DNA of 64,000 bases from Cellulosimicrobium sp. Marseille-Q4280 (GTDB lineage Bacteria > Actinomycetota > Actinomycetes > Actinomycetales > Cellulomonadaceae), in NCBI RefSeq assembly GCF_943181405.1, contig NZ_CALPBY010000007.1, forward strand, positions 124,001 through 188,000, read 5' to 3'. Position numbers and translations under genes: made by a program. The first letter of the stretch is position 1. Every line of letters starts with the position of its first letter. Positions 16,498 to 25,405 of the stretch are shown piece after piece. Below the pieces are notes generated by a model. The model was not told the DNA's origin, ran no database searches, and saw nothing but the letters and a program-made list of their open reading frames with translations.

Positions 16498-17073
16498 TCA
16501 CTCGAGCGTCGCGTACAGCGCGGTGACGAGCCCGGGCACGAGGTCCGGTCCGGACGCGACGTCCGCCGCGGCGTCGTGCGCGCGGGACCGCACCGCGCAC
16601 CAGGCCGGGCCGTCGCGGAGCACGCCGACGGCGAGGCGGACGTCCTGGCGGTCCGGGTGGCTCGCCAGGTAGTCGAGGGCGGCGTCCGGGTCGTCCGGGA
16701 CGCCCTCCTCCGCAGACGGCGGGAGGACCACCCGTTCGACCACGAGCGCCGTGCCGTCCACCGACGACGGCCACGCGACGCGCCCCAGCGCCTCCTCCAG
16801 GTCTCCGTCCACGGCGAAGCCCTCCTGCTCGACCGAGAGCAGGTGGTGCGGGTCCGTCGTCGCCGCCTCGACGACGTCGGCGGGGAGCCGCTGCGCCAGC
16901 GACGGGTCCTCGGCCAGGGCGCGCGCGGTGCTGACCAGGGCGAACAGACGTGGTGGGCCGTCCCACCCGGCGTCGGCGGCGTGGGTCTCGACCTCGTGCA
17001 CGGCGAGCGCCAGGGAGCGCTGGGGGGCCGGGAGACCGGGGCTGGCGGGGATGCTGTCGTCGGCGCTGGGCAT
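16498..17073 (-). CDS. PPA1309-family protein, function unknown
   Basis: A 191-residue protein resembling an actinobacterial family found beside UPF0182 genes. It shows LALAVHEVETHAADAGWDGPPRLFALV near the N-terminus and a C-terminal region RQDVRLAVGVLRDGPAWCAVR. There are no catalytic motifs, signal peptide or membrane helix, so it is probably cytoplasmic. ATG 17073 (MPSADD) is the first start giving the conserved N-terminus. It is divergent from the UPF0182 gene and convergent with the PDZ protease. Confidence 0.7.
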   Translation of the reverse strand: MPSADDSIPASPGLPAPQRSLALAVHEVETHAADAGWDGPPRLFALVSTARALAEDPSLAQRLPADVVEAATTDPHHLLSVEQEGFAVDGDLEEALGRVAWPSSVDGTALVVERVVLPPSAEEGVPDDPDAALDYLASHPDRQDVRLAVGVLRDGPAWCAVRSRAHDAAADVASGPDLVPGLVTALYATLE

Positions 17074-17208
17074 GTCCCCATCGTCGCAGAGCGACGTGGC
17101 TGCCGGTCGTGGGAACCTTGGGGGAGGTGCGGGCGTTGACCCCGGTGGGCGCGTCCTGCCGACCGCCCGCCGCACGTCCGAGTCACGACGCAAAGAGGTA
17201 TACCCACC

Positions 17209-20200
17209 GTGTCTTTCGCCGCAGCGCCCCGCCGGCCGTCCTCCGGGGCGCGGCCCGCCCGGCGCCGGAGCCCGATCGGGATAGCGATCGCCGTCGTCGG
17301 CGTGCTCGTCGTCCTGCTGCTCCTGCTCGCCCAGTTCTGGACCGAGGTCCTGTGGTTCACCCAGCTCGACTACGAGCGCGTGCTGTGGACCCAGTGGGGA
17401 ACGCGCATCGCGCTGTTCGTCGGGGGCTTCCTCGTGATGGGAGGCCTCGTCTTCCTGTCCTTCTCGCTCGCGTACCGGAACCGGCCGATCTACGCGCCCT
17501 CCACGCCGGAGCAGGCGACCCTCGACCAGTACCGCGAGGCGGTGGAGCCGCTGCGCAAGGTCGTGATGATCGTCGCGCCGGCGCTCGTCGGGTTCTTCGC
17601 GGGCGCCGCGGCGGCGTCGCAGTGGCAGACGGTGCTGCTCGCGCTCAACTCCGTGCCGTTCGGTGAGACCGACCCGCAGTGGGGCATCGACCTCGCGTTC
17701 TACCTCTTCACGCTGCCGGCGGTCCGCTTCGTCGTGAGCTTCCTCATGGCGGTCGTGATCATCTCGGGGATCGCCGCGCTCGCGACGCACTACCTCTACG
17801 GAGGCCTGCGCGTCGGGGGCGGCGCCGACTCCGGCCCCCGCACGACGACGGCCGCGCGCGTCCAGCTCTCCGTCACCGCGGCGATCCTCATGGTGCTCAT
17901 CGGCGCCAACTACTGGCTCGACCGGTACTCGATCCTCACGTCGGGCGGCGCGAAGTTCGACGGTGCCTCCTACGCCGACGTGCACGCCGTCATCCCGTCG
18001 AAGGCGATCCTCACCGTGGTCGCACTCTTCGTCGCGGCGCTCTTCGTGGTCACCGCGGTGCGGGGGAACTGGCGTCTGCCGGCCATCGGCGTCGGGCTCA
18101 TGGTGGTCTCGGCGATCGCGATCGGCGGCATCTACCCCTCGGTCGTCCAGCGCTTCCAGGTCACCCCGAACGCGGCGGAGTTCGAGGAGGAGTACATCCA
18201 GCGCAACATCGACTCGACCCAGGCCGCCTACGGCATCGACGACGTGCAGACGGAGGCGTACAACGCCAAGACGGAGGCGGAGGCCGGCGCCCTGCGCGAG
18301 GACGCCGACACCACGGCGTCCATCCGCCTGCTCGACCCGGAGATCGTCAGCCCGTCGTTCAGCCAGCTGCAGCAGAACAAGCAGTACTACCAGTTCTCCC
18401 GCTCGCTGTCGGTCGACCGCTACACGATCGAGGACGAGAGCCGTGACACCGTCATCGCCGTGCGCGAGCTGAACCAGGACGGGCTCGGCGCGGACCAGCG
18501 CAACTGGGTCAACGACCACACCGTCTACACCCACGGGTTCGGTGTCGTCGCGGCGTACGGGAACCAGATCTCGCCCGACGGGCGGCCTGCGTTCTACGAG
18601 GGGTCCATCCCGTCGACGGGCGCCTTCACGGACGCGGGCGGCTACGAGCCGCGCATCTACTTCTCGCCCGAGGCGCCCCAGTACTCGATCGTCGGGGCGC
18701 CCGAGGGCACGGAGCCGTGGGAGCTGGACTACCCGGTCGACGACGACACCGGCCAGGTGAACAACACGTTCCCGACGCAGGACCTCGCCGGCGGTCCCGA
18801 GGTGGGCACGTTCCTGAACAAGGTGCTCTACGCGCTGAAGTTCGGTTCCGAGCAGATCCTGTTCTCCGACCGCGTGACCGAGGACTCGCAGATCCTCTAT
18901 GACCGCAGCCCGCGCGACCGCGTCGCGAAGGTCGCGCCGTACCTCACGCTCGACGGCCGCGTGTACCCGGCGGTGGTCGACGGACGGGTCAAGTGGATCG
19001 TCGACGGCTACACGACCTCGAACGGCTACCCGTACTCGACCTCGGAGTCCCTCGAGGAGTCGACGGCGGACTCGCTCGTCGCCGCGAACTCCGTCGAGGC
19101 GCTGGCACCGCAGCAGGTGAACTACATCCGCAACTCGGTCAAGGCGACGGTCGACGCGTACGACGGGTCGGTCGACCTCTACGCGTGGGACGCCGAGGAC
19201 CCCGTCCTCCAGGCGTGGACGAACGTCTTCCCGTCGACCGTCAAGCCGATCTCCGAGATCTCCGGCGAGCTCATGAGCCACCTGCGCTACCCCGAGGACC
19301 TCTTCAAGGTGCAGCGCACGCTGCTCGCGAGCTACCACGTGGACGACGCACGACAGTTCTTCTCCGGGCAGGACTTCTGGCAGAGCCCGCCCGACCCGAC
19401 GGCGAGCGGGAACGTCGCGCCCCTGCAGCCGCCGTACTACCTCACGCTGCAGATGCCGAGCCAGGAGGCACCGACCTTCTCACTCATGTCCACGTTCATC
19501 CCGGGCGGTGACAGCGACCGGAACATCCTGACGGGGTTCCTCGCCGTGGACGCCGAACCAGGGAACGTCGACGGCGAACGGGCGGAGGACTTCGGCACGC
19601 TGCGCCTCCTCGAGCTGCCGCGCAACGCGACGGTCCCCGGCCCTGGCCAGGTGCAGAACAACTTCGACTCGAACCCGACGGTGTCGCAGGAGCTCAACCT
19701 GCTGCGTCAGGGCGACTCGAGCGTGATCAACGGGAACCTGCTCACGCTCCCCGTGGGTGGCGGTCTGCTCTACGTCCAGCCGGTCTACGTGCAGTCCACG
19801 CAGGGCACGCAGTTCCCTCTGCTGCGCAAGGTGCTCGTGTCCTTCGGTGACGAGGTCGGGTTCGCCGACACGCTCGACGAGGCGCTGGACCAGGTGTTCG
19901 GCGGCGACTCGGGCGCGAACGCGGGCGACGCGGAAGGCGGCGTCGAGACCGAGGTCCCCGACCAGCCGGCCGACGGCGAGACGGCGGATCCCGGTGCGCC
20001 CGACCCGGGCACGGAGGAGCCGGACGCGGAGGATCCGGCCGAGACGCCGGCCCCGCCGTCCGGTGGTGAGGTCAACGGCGAGGCGCGGGCCCAGCTCGAC
20101 CAGGCCCTGGCCGCTGCCCAGCAGGCCATCGAGGACGGCCAGACGGCGCTCGCCGAGGGCGACTTCGCAGGCTATGGCGAGGCGCAGGAGCGGCTGCAGC

Positions 20201-20262
20201 AGGCGCTGGAGTCGGCCCTCGCGGCGGAGCAGGAGCTCGACGCGGCGCCGTCGGGCGGCTGA
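17209..20262 (+). CDS. UPF0182 large membrane protein
   Basis: A 1017-residue UPF0182 protein. Seven or so transmembrane helices lie in the first ~320 residues, beginning GIAIAVVGVLVVLLLLLA, followed by a large extracytoplasmic domain with many Tyr/Asp/Thr motifs (YIQRNIDSTQAAYGID; the SQDFW-like GQDFWQ; MSTFIPGGD). The C-terminal ~110 residues are a Pro/Asp/Glu-rich linker and an Ala/Gln coiled-coil-like tail. Function is unknown in all relatives. The GTG start lies five bases after TATACC (17199-17204), a possible -10, with GAGG overlapping, so it may be leaderless. A very strong terminator follows. Confidence 0.9.
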   Translation: MSFAAAPRRPSSGARPARRRSPIGIAIAVVGVLVVLLLLLAQFWTEVLWFTQLDYERVLWTQWGTRIALFVGGFLVMGGLVFLSFSLAYRNRPIYAPSTPEQATLDQYREAVEPLRKVVMIVAPALVGFFAGAAAASQWQTVLLALNSVPFGETDPQWGIDLAFYLFTLPAVRFVVSFLMAVVIISGIAALATHYLYGGLRVGGGADSGPRTTTAARVQLSVTAAILMVLIGANYWLDRYSILTSGGAKFDGASYADVHAVIPSKAILTVVALFVAALFVVTAVRGNWRLPAIGVGLMVVSAIAIGGIYPSVVQRFQVTPNAAEFEEEYIQRNIDSTQAAYGIDDVQTEAYNAKTEAEAGALREDADTTASIRLLDPEIVSPSFSQLQQNKQYYQFSRSLSVDRYTIEDESRDTVIAVRELNQDGLGADQRNWVNDHTVYTHGFGVVAAYGNQISPDGRPAFYEGSIPSTGAFTDAGGYEPRIYFSPEAPQYSIVGAPEGTEPWELDYPVDDDTGQVNNTFPTQDLAGGPEVGTFLNKVLYALKFGSEQILFSDRVTEDSQILYDRSPRDRVAKVAPYLTLDGRVYPAVVDGRVKWIVDGYTTSNGYPYSTSESLEESTADSLVAANSVEALAPQQVNYIRNSVKATVDAYDGSVDLYAWDAEDPVLQAWTNVFPSTVKPISEISGELMSHLRYPEDLFKVQRTLLASYHVDDARQFFSGQDFWQSPPDPTASGNVAPLQPPYYLTLQMPSQEAPTFSLMSTFIPGGDSDRNILTGFLAVDAEPGNVDGERAEDFGTLRLLELPRNATVPGPGQVQNNFDSNPTVSQELNLLRQGDSSVINGNLLTLPVGGGLLYVQPVYVQSTQGTQFPLLRKVLVSFGDEVGFADTLDEALDQVFGGDSGANAGDAEGGVETEVPDQPADGETADPGAPDPGTEEPDAEDPAETPAPPSGGEVNGEARAQLDQALAAAQQAIEDGQTALAEGDFAGYGEAQERLQQALESALAAEQELDAAPSGG

Positions 20263-20278
20263 CCCCGGCACGAGCCGG

Positions 20279-20320
20279 ACGGGCGGGACCACCACGGTGG
20301 TCCCGCCCGTTTGTCTTTTG
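20279..20320 (+). terminator. intrinsic terminator after the UPF0182 gene
   Basis: ACGGGCGGGACCACC pairs with GGTGGTCCCGCCCGT (20279-20310), a 15-bp perfect stem with a 2-4 base loop, followed by TTGTCTTTT. A textbook Rho-independent terminator. Confidence 0.95.
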
Positions 20321-20347
20321 GGCCCCGGGGCGCGAGGATCGCTGCTC

Positions 20348-21424
20348 GTGACCCTCTCTGCAACGGCTTGCAGCAACGATTTCAACGGTGCCACCACGGG
20401 CGACCCGCAGAGTCCCGTCGCGCACCCGCTCGCGGGCCTCGCCGAGGTGGAGCGGCTCACGCACCCGTCGGGCGCCGAGCTCGTCGTCGCGTCGCACGGA
20501 GGCGCTGTCCTCCGGTGGCGGGCGCCCTGGCGTCGGCCGGACGGCACCATCGGCGTCGAGGACCTCGTCGACGGCTTCGCCGACGCCCACGAGCTCGCGA
20601 CGTACGACGCGTCCCGGTCCGCACTCATGGCACCCTTCGTCAACCGTCTGGCAGGGGGCGCGTACGTCTTCGACGGGGTCGCCCACGCGATGGCGCCGGT
20701 CGTCGCGGGAGAGCCGGTGCCCATGCACGGTTTCGTCCGGGCGCTCGACTGGGTCGTCGTCTCGCGGACCGAGGCCGCGCGTGCCGAGGACGAGTCGGTC
20801 GTCGTGCTCGGCACCCGCGTGGGGACCGAGGACGTCGCCGGCTACCCCTTCGCCGTCGCCTTCGAGGTCGAGTACGGCATCGGCCCGGCGGGCCTGCGCG
20901 TCGAGCTCCGCGCCACGAACACCGGTCAGCAGGACGCCCCGGTGGCCCTCGGCTGGCACCCGTACCTCCGAGTCCCCGGTCATGCGCGCATCGACTCCCT
21001 CGAGCTCAGCGTCCCGGCCGCGCGCGCGGTCGTCACGGACCCGGGGCTCGTCCCGCTGCCCGGTGCCGCGGCCTTCGCGGAGATCGACGGCGTCGGGCCC
21101 CTGGTGCTCGCGGGCGCGAGGCTGGACCACGCCTTCGCCGGGCTGCGCCCGGACGTCGACGGGCGGGCGCGTACCGTCGTGCGCGACCCCAGGACGGGAC
21201 GGGGCCTCGCTCTGTGGCAGCGCGGCGGGCTGGTCCACGTGTACACGGGCGACGGGCTCGCCCGCCGCGGGCGCGCGGCGCTCGCGGTCGAACCCGTGAG
21301 CACGCTGACGAACGCGTTCAACCGTGCCGACTGCGAGCCGGACGTGCGCCTCGCCCCGGGCGAGACGCGCCGGTTCGAGGCCGGGGTCGAGCTGCTCGGG
21401 CAGCAGGTCGGCGACCCGGCGTGA
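20348..21424 (+). CDS. aldose 1-epimerase family protein
   Basis: A 358-residue mutarotase-fold protein interconverting anomers of hexoses, cytoplasmic by appearance. Visible family residues are the substrate-binding MHGFVRALDW, the catalytic His in LGWHPYLRV, the Asp in RLDHAF and the catalytic Glu in ALAVEPVSTLTNAFNR. GTG 20348 is the best start in frame, with GAGG about 12 bases before. The first ~20 residues (TLSATACSNDFNG) are not conserved, so the true start might be slightly downstream. It is monocistronic, bounded by a terminator and the tRNA promoter. The exact sugar cannot be told. Confidence 0.85.
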   Translation: MTLSATACSNDFNGATTGDPQSPVAHPLAGLAEVERLTHPSGAELVVASHGGAVLRWRAPWRRPDGTIGVEDLVDGFADAHELATYDASRSALMAPFVNRLAGGAYVFDGVAHAMAPVVAGEPVPMHGFVRALDWVVVSRTEAARAEDESVVVLGTRVGTEDVAGYPFAVAFEVEYGIGPAGLRVELRATNTGQQDAPVALGWHPYLRVPGHARIDSLELSVPAARAVVTDPGLVPLPGAAAFAEIDGVGPLVLAGARLDHAFAGLRPDVDGRARTVVRDPRTGRGLALWQRGGLVHVYTGDGLARRGRAALAVEPVSTLTNAFNRADCEPDVRLAPGETRRFEAGVELLGQQVGDPA

Positions 21425-21445
21425 CGCAGGTCTCGCCGACCCGAT

Positions 21446-21475
21446 TTGGCCCGTCCGGCGGTGTGTGCGTAGAGT
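21446..21475 (+). promoter_or_regulatory. promoter of the initiator tRNA gene
   Basis: TTGGCC (21446-21451), an 18-bp spacer and TAGAGT (21470-21475) lie 12 bases upstream of the mature tRNA 5' end. Confidence 0.6.
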
Positions 21476-21487
21476 AGTGATCACCGA

Positions 21488-21561
21488 CGCGGGGTGGAGC
21501 AGCTCGGTAGCTCGCTGGGCTCATAACCCAGAGGTCGCAGGTTCAAATCCTGCCCCCGCTA
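21488..21561 (+). tRNA. initiator tRNA-fMet (CAT)
   Basis: A full cloverleaf folds: acceptor CGCGGGG/CCCCGCT with an unpaired first position (C1 opposite T72), anticodon stem CTGGG/CCCAG with three consecutive G-C pairs, anticodon CAT at 21522-21524, T-arm GCAGG TTCAAAT CCTGC and discriminator A. The 1-72 mismatch and the GGG/CCC stem mark it as initiator rather than elongator. The 3' CCA is not encoded. Confidence 0.97.
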
Positions 21562-21583
21562 CACAGGATGTCGCAGGACATCG

Positions 21584-21620
21584 AGAAGGCCCGGACCCAC
21601 TCAGTGGGTCCGGGCCTTCT
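21584..21620 (+). terminator. terminator after tRNA-fMet
   Basis: AGAAGGCCCGGACCCAC (21584-21600) and GTGGGTCCGGGCCTTCT (21604-21620) form a 17-bp perfect stem with a TCA loop, 22 bases after the tRNA. The 3' arm ends in CTTCT. Confidence 0.9.
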
Positions 21621-21828
21621 GCCATGCTCGGGGCGGAGAGGCCTGACGGGCGGATCGGAACAGGTCACCGTGAGGTCGAGCGGTGCACCGCGACGGTCCC
21701 AGGGTGCTCCCGGTGACGAGCCACACAGCGCCGGTGGGCAGGACGGGAAGCCACGGCGTGGTGGCCGGCGTTATCGTCAGTGGCCGGCGCCCACGACTCC
21801 CGCGGCGCCCGACATCCGGAAGGTCACC

Positions 21829-22719
21829 ATGCGCCGTCTGCGTCCCCGTACCCGTCCCGCCGCCCTCACCGCTGTCACGGTCGCGGTCGCCGCGCTGACC
21901 CTCGCGGCCTGTTCGTCCGGCGGCACGGACGGAGGCGACGCCGCGACGACCGATGGCGCCGCGCCGTCGGGCGACGCCGCCTGCGAGGCCGGCGCGCTGC
22001 CGACGCTCACGGACGGCGTCCTGACCGTCGGGGCGGGCGAGCCCTACCTGCCCTGGTACGTGGGAGAGCCCGAGTCGGGCGAGGGGTTCGAGTCCGCGCT
22101 GATCTACGCGGTCGCGGACCGTCTCGGCTACGCCGCCGAGGACGTGCAGTGGGAGACCGTGACGTTCGAGCAGATCGTCAGCCCGGCCGTGAAGCCGTTC
22201 GACGTCGCCGCGTACCAGACGTCGATCACCGACGAGCGCCGGCAGGCCGTCGACTTCTCGAGCCCGTACCTCACGACCCGGCAGGGCGTCATCGTCATGG
22301 AGGACGGCCCGTACGCGGACGCGACGAGCCTCGCCGACCTCGATGGCGCGCGCATCGGGGTGACGGCAGCGCAGACCAGCCTCACGCTGTCCGAGGCCGC
22401 GTTCGGCGAGGACGCGGACATCTCGCCGTACAGCGCCGCGGGGGACGGCATGCAGGCGCTGCAGTCCGGGACGATCGACGCGATGGTCATGGACGTCGAC
22501 CAGGGCATGGCCGCGTCCACCGAGTACTTCCCCGACTCCGTGGTCATCGGCACGCTCCCGGACGAGGGCGTCGTCGAGCAGTACGGCCTCGTGCTCGACG
22601 TCGGCTCCCCGCTCACCGACTGCGTGTCGCAGGCGGTCGACGCGCTCGAGGAGGACGGCACGCTCGCCGAGCTGCGCACGACGTGGCTGAAGTCGGACGA
22701 CGTCCCCGTCCTCGAGTGA
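21829..22719 (+). CDS. amino-acid ABC transporter substrate-binding lipoprotein
   Basis: A 296-residue family-3 solute-binding protein. The signal peptide ends in lipobox LAAC with the lipidated Cys at residue 28. The mature part has the polar amino-acid-binding pattern (GFESALIYAVADRLGY, VDFSSPYLTTRQGVIV, VTAAQTSLTLSEAAF, AMVMDVDQGMAA). ATG 21829 is preceded by GGAAGG. It is first in an operon with the permease (starts 8 bases after its stop) and ATPase. The ligand is an amino acid by family; which one is not readable. Confidence 0.88.
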   Translation: MRRLRPRTRPAALTAVTVAVAALTLAACSSGGTDGGDAATTDGAAPSGDAACEAGALPTLTDGVLTVGAGEPYLPWYVGEPESGEGFESALIYAVADRLGYAAEDVQWETVTFEQIVSPAVKPFDVAAYQTSITDERRQAVDFSSPYLTTRQGVIVMEDGPYADATSLADLDGARIGVTAAQTSLTLSEAAFGEDADISPYSAAGDGMQALQSGTIDAMVMDVDQGMAASTEYFPDSVVIGTLPDEGVVEQYGLVLDVGSPLTDCVSQAVDALEEDGTLAELRTTWLKSDDVPVLE

Positions 22720-22726
22720 GCGCGAC

Positions 22727-23686
22727 GTGACCGAGCCCGACGGCGCCCCCTCGCCCGGGCGCGAGCACGCACGCGGCGAGCGGGTCGCCGACGTGCCCGA
22801 CGACGCCCGGTCGCCGGCGGACTCCTGGTCGCCCTCCCCGCTAGCCCTCGACCGCGCCGCGTTCCGGCGCACGCAGCGGCGGCGCTCGGCGCTCGTCGCG
22901 CTGGTCAGCACCGTGGTCGTCGTCGCGACGGTCGTGCTCGTCGTGGTCAACGCACCCGGCTTCGAACGGGCCCGGACGGCGTTCTTCGACCCGGCGACGG
23001 CGTGGGAGTCGTTGCCCGCGATCCTCGAAGGCCTGTGGCTCAACCTGCGCGTGTGGGTCGCCGCGGGGGTGATCGGGACGCTCCTGGGTCTGGCGCTGGC
23101 GATCGCGCGCACGAGCCGCATCCCGGCGCTGTTCCCGCTGCGGGCCGTCGCGATCGGCTACGTCGACCTCTTCCGCGGCGTGCCGCTCCTGCTCGTCCTG
23201 CTCCTCGTCGGGTTCGGGCTGCCCGCGCTGCGCCTGCCGTGGCTGCCGTCGTCGGGTGCGTTCCTCGGGGCGCTCGCGATCGTGCTCACCTACACCGCGT
23301 ACATCGCGGAGGTGTTCCGCGCGGGCATCGAGTCGGTGCACCCGTCCCAGGTGGCCGCAGCGCGGTCGCTCGGTCTGACGCGCGTGCAGACGACGCGGCG
23401 CGTCGTGCTGCCCCAGGCGCTGCGCAACGTCACCGCGCCGCTCGCGAACAACCTCGTCGCCCTGCAGAAGGACTCGGGGCTCATCTCGGTGCTCGGCGCC
23501 GTCGACGCGATCCGCGCCGCCCAGATCGCGACGACGGGCAGCTACAACTTCACGCCGTACGTCGTCGCCGGCGTGCTCTTCTTCCTCGTGTCGTTCCCGC
23601 TGACGCGGGCCGTCGACGCCTACCAGTCACGTCGCGGCTGGGGTCGCTCGATCGCGACCGTGAGCGGGGCGGGGGACATCCGATGA
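22727..23686 (+). CDS. amino-acid ABC transporter permease
   Basis: A 319-residue HisM/GlnP-type inner-membrane permease. A ~55-residue hydrophilic N-tail precedes a first helix (ALVALVSTVVVVATVVLVVV), then a five-helix core with LNLRVWVAAGVIGTLLG and the EAA loop EVFRAGIESVHPSQVAAARSLGL, which contacts the ATPase. The GTG start follows the binding-protein stop after 7 bases. Its stop TGA overlaps the ATG of the ATPase gene, so the three are translationally coupled. Confidence 0.9.
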   Translation: MTEPDGAPSPGREHARGERVADVPDDARSPADSWSPSPLALDRAAFRRTQRRRSALVALVSTVVVVATVVLVVVNAPGFERARTAFFDPATAWESLPAILEGLWLNLRVWVAAGVIGTLLGLALAIARTSRIPALFPLRAVAIGYVDLFRGVPLLLVLLLVGFGLPALRLPWLPSSGAFLGALAIVLTYTAYIAEVFRAGIESVHPSQVAAARSLGLTRVQTTRRVVLPQALRNVTAPLANNLVALQKDSGLISVLGAVDAIRAAQIATTGSYNFTPYVVAGVLFFLVSFPLTRAVDAYQSRRGWGRSIATVSGAGDIR

Positions 23687-24471
23687 GCCACCTGCTCTCC
23701 CTGCGGGGCGTGCGCAAGACCTACCCGGCGCCGTCGCGCGGCACCGGACGCGACCGCCGTCCGCCGGAGCCTCCCGCGGGACCGCGCGTCGTGCTCGACG
23801 GCATCGACCTCGACGTCGACCGGCATCGCTGCGTCGTGCTGGTCGGGGCGTCGGGCTCGGGGAAATCCACGCTGCTGCGCGTGGTCAACCTGCTCGACGA
23901 CGTCGACGACGGCGAGATCCTGCTCGACGGGCAGGACGTCGCCGACCCGCGGCTCGACGCGAACGCCGTGCGCGCCCGCATGGGCATGGTGTTCCAGGCG
24001 TACAACCTCTTCCCGCACATGCGCGTGCTCGACAACGTGACCCTCGCGTCGCGTCTCGTGCATCGGCGGTCGAAGGAGGACGCCGAGGTGGCGGCGGTCG
24101 CGATGCTGCGCCGCGTGGGCCTCGGGCACAAGGCCACCGCGTACCCCGACCAGCTCTCCGGCGGCGAGCAGCAGCGCGCGGCGATCGCGCGCGCCCTGGT
24201 CAACGAACCCGAGCTGCTGCTGCTCGACGAGGTGACGTCGGCGCTCGACCCCGAGCTCGTCGGCGAGGTGCTCGACCTCCTCGCCGACCTGCGCGCGGAA
24301 GGCCGGACGATGCTCGTCGCGACGCACGAGATGGGCTTCGCCCGCCGCGTCGCCGACGAGGTCTGCTTCCTGCACGACGGTCGCGTGCACGAGCGGGGCA
24401 CGCCCGAGCAGGTGCTCGGTGACCCGCAGCGCACGCGGACGCAGGAGTTCCTGCGCCGCCTGACCTCCTGA
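23683..24471 (+). CDS. amino-acid ABC transporter ATP-binding protein
   Basis: A 262-residue ABC ATPase of the GlnQ/HisP class. Walker A GASGSGKST, Q-loop VFQAYNLFPHM, signature LSGGEQQRAAIARAL, Walker B LLLLDEVTSAL and switch His in VATHEMGF are all intact. A ~20-residue Arg/Pro-rich insertion (SRGTGRDRRPPEPPAG) sits between the first two strands, longer than usual. ATG 23683 overlaps the permease stop (ATGA). It energises uptake by the two upstream gene products. Confidence 0.93.
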   Translation: MSHLLSLRGVRKTYPAPSRGTGRDRRPPEPPAGPRVVLDGIDLDVDRHRCVVLVGASGSGKSTLLRVVNLLDDVDDGEILLDGQDVADPRLDANAVRARMGMVFQAYNLFPHMRVLDNVTLASRLVHRRSKEDAEVAAVAMLRRVGLGHKATAYPDQLSGGEQQRAAIARALVNEPELLLLDEVTSALDPELVGEVLDLLADLRAEGRTMLVATHEMGFARRVADEVCFLHDGRVHERGTPEQVLGDPQRTRTQEFLRRLTS

Positions 24472-24487
24472 CCATCGTCCTGGGGGC

Positions 24488-24568
24488 GCCGAACACGACC
24501 TGAAGGTCGCCAGCGGCGCGTTGACGACGCTCAGGTCGTGCTCGGCCGTCCGTGAGGTCGTGGTCGGC
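24488..24568. repeat. 16-bp inverted/direct repeat cluster after the ABC operon
   Basis: GCCGAACACGACCTGA (24488-24503) is the complement, 15 of 16, of TCAGGTCGTGCTCGGC (24531-24546). A third copy at 24553-24568 matches the second at 14 of 16. The first two can form a hairpin with a 27-base loop, possibly the operon terminator; the third copy suggests a dispersed repeat. Confidence 0.65.
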
Positions 24569-24721
24569 ACGCGGCGGTCCCTGCTCGACGGCGTCGTGGC
24601 GGGCCGGTAGGGTTCCCCCCAGCGTCGCGTGCCGGTGACGGACTGCGTCAGGCATGGAGGCGTCGAACCCGGAAGGGGGTGCCCGTGCGCCACGTACGGA
24701 CCCTTTCCTCGTTCCTCACCC

Positions 24722-25291
24722 GTGGGTGAGGGCGAGAAGACCAGGCTGGTGGCCTGGTACGACGAGATGAAGACCGTGCACCGCCGGCTGCGACGAGCGC
24801 TCGACCTGGTGCGGGAGACCGCTGACGAGGAGAACCTCGTCGACGAGCCGCTGGCGGACGGAGCGGACGGCGACCCCGGACGCCCGGGACCGCGCACGCC
24901 GCACGACGACGCGCACGCGGAGCTGCTCGTGTACTGCCGCGGGTTCTGCACGGCGTTGACCCGGCACCACACGAGCGAGGACACGACGCTCTTCCCGGAG
25001 CTCGAACGCCGTCATCCGGAGCTCGGCGCCACCCTGCGCGCGCTGCGCCAGGACCACAGCATGATCGCGTACCTGGTCGCCGACCTCGAGCAGACGCTGG
25101 ACCGCGTCGCACGCCCGACGGGCGACGCGGCACGCGACCAGGGGGCGAGCCGCGAGGCGGTCCTGCGCCACCTCGACGGCGTCGGCGCGATCATGGAGTC
25201 GCACTTCCGGTACGAGGAGAAGGAGCTCGGGGGAGTGCTCGCCGCGCTCGACCTCGACGCGGACCGCGAGGGGGTGCTCGGCCCGTTCTGA
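24722..25291 (+). CDS. hemerythrin HHE-domain protein
   Basis: About 189 residues. Four-helix hemerythrin-type iron-binding residues are visible in MKTVHRRLRRAL, TRHHTSEDTTLFPELERRHPEL, RQDHSMIAYLV and MESHFRYEEKEL, i.e. several His plus Glu in the spacing of HHE proteins, which bind oxygen or sense redox/NO. The start is uncertain: GTG 24722 begins where related proteins begin, but has no good Shine-Dalgarno; in-frame GTG 24629 would add 31 residues not typical of the family. It appears monocistronic. Confidence 0.75.
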   Translation: MGEGEKTRLVAWYDEMKTVHRRLRRALDLVRETADEENLVDEPLADGADGDPGRPGPRTPHDDAHAELLVYCRGFCTALTRHHTSEDTTLFPELERRHPELGATLRALRQDHSMIAYLVADLEQTLDRVARPTGDAARDQGASREAVLRHLDGVGAIMESHFRYEEKELGGVLAALDLDADREGVLGPF

Positions 25292-25405
25292 CCGACCGTC
25301 GACGGTCGGCCGACGCAGGTCGTCAGGGCCGTGGGTCACCCCGGTGACCTGTGGCCCTGACACCTCCGCGGTCGCGGGTGGGGTGCGGGCTGCGAGAGTG
25401 GAGCC

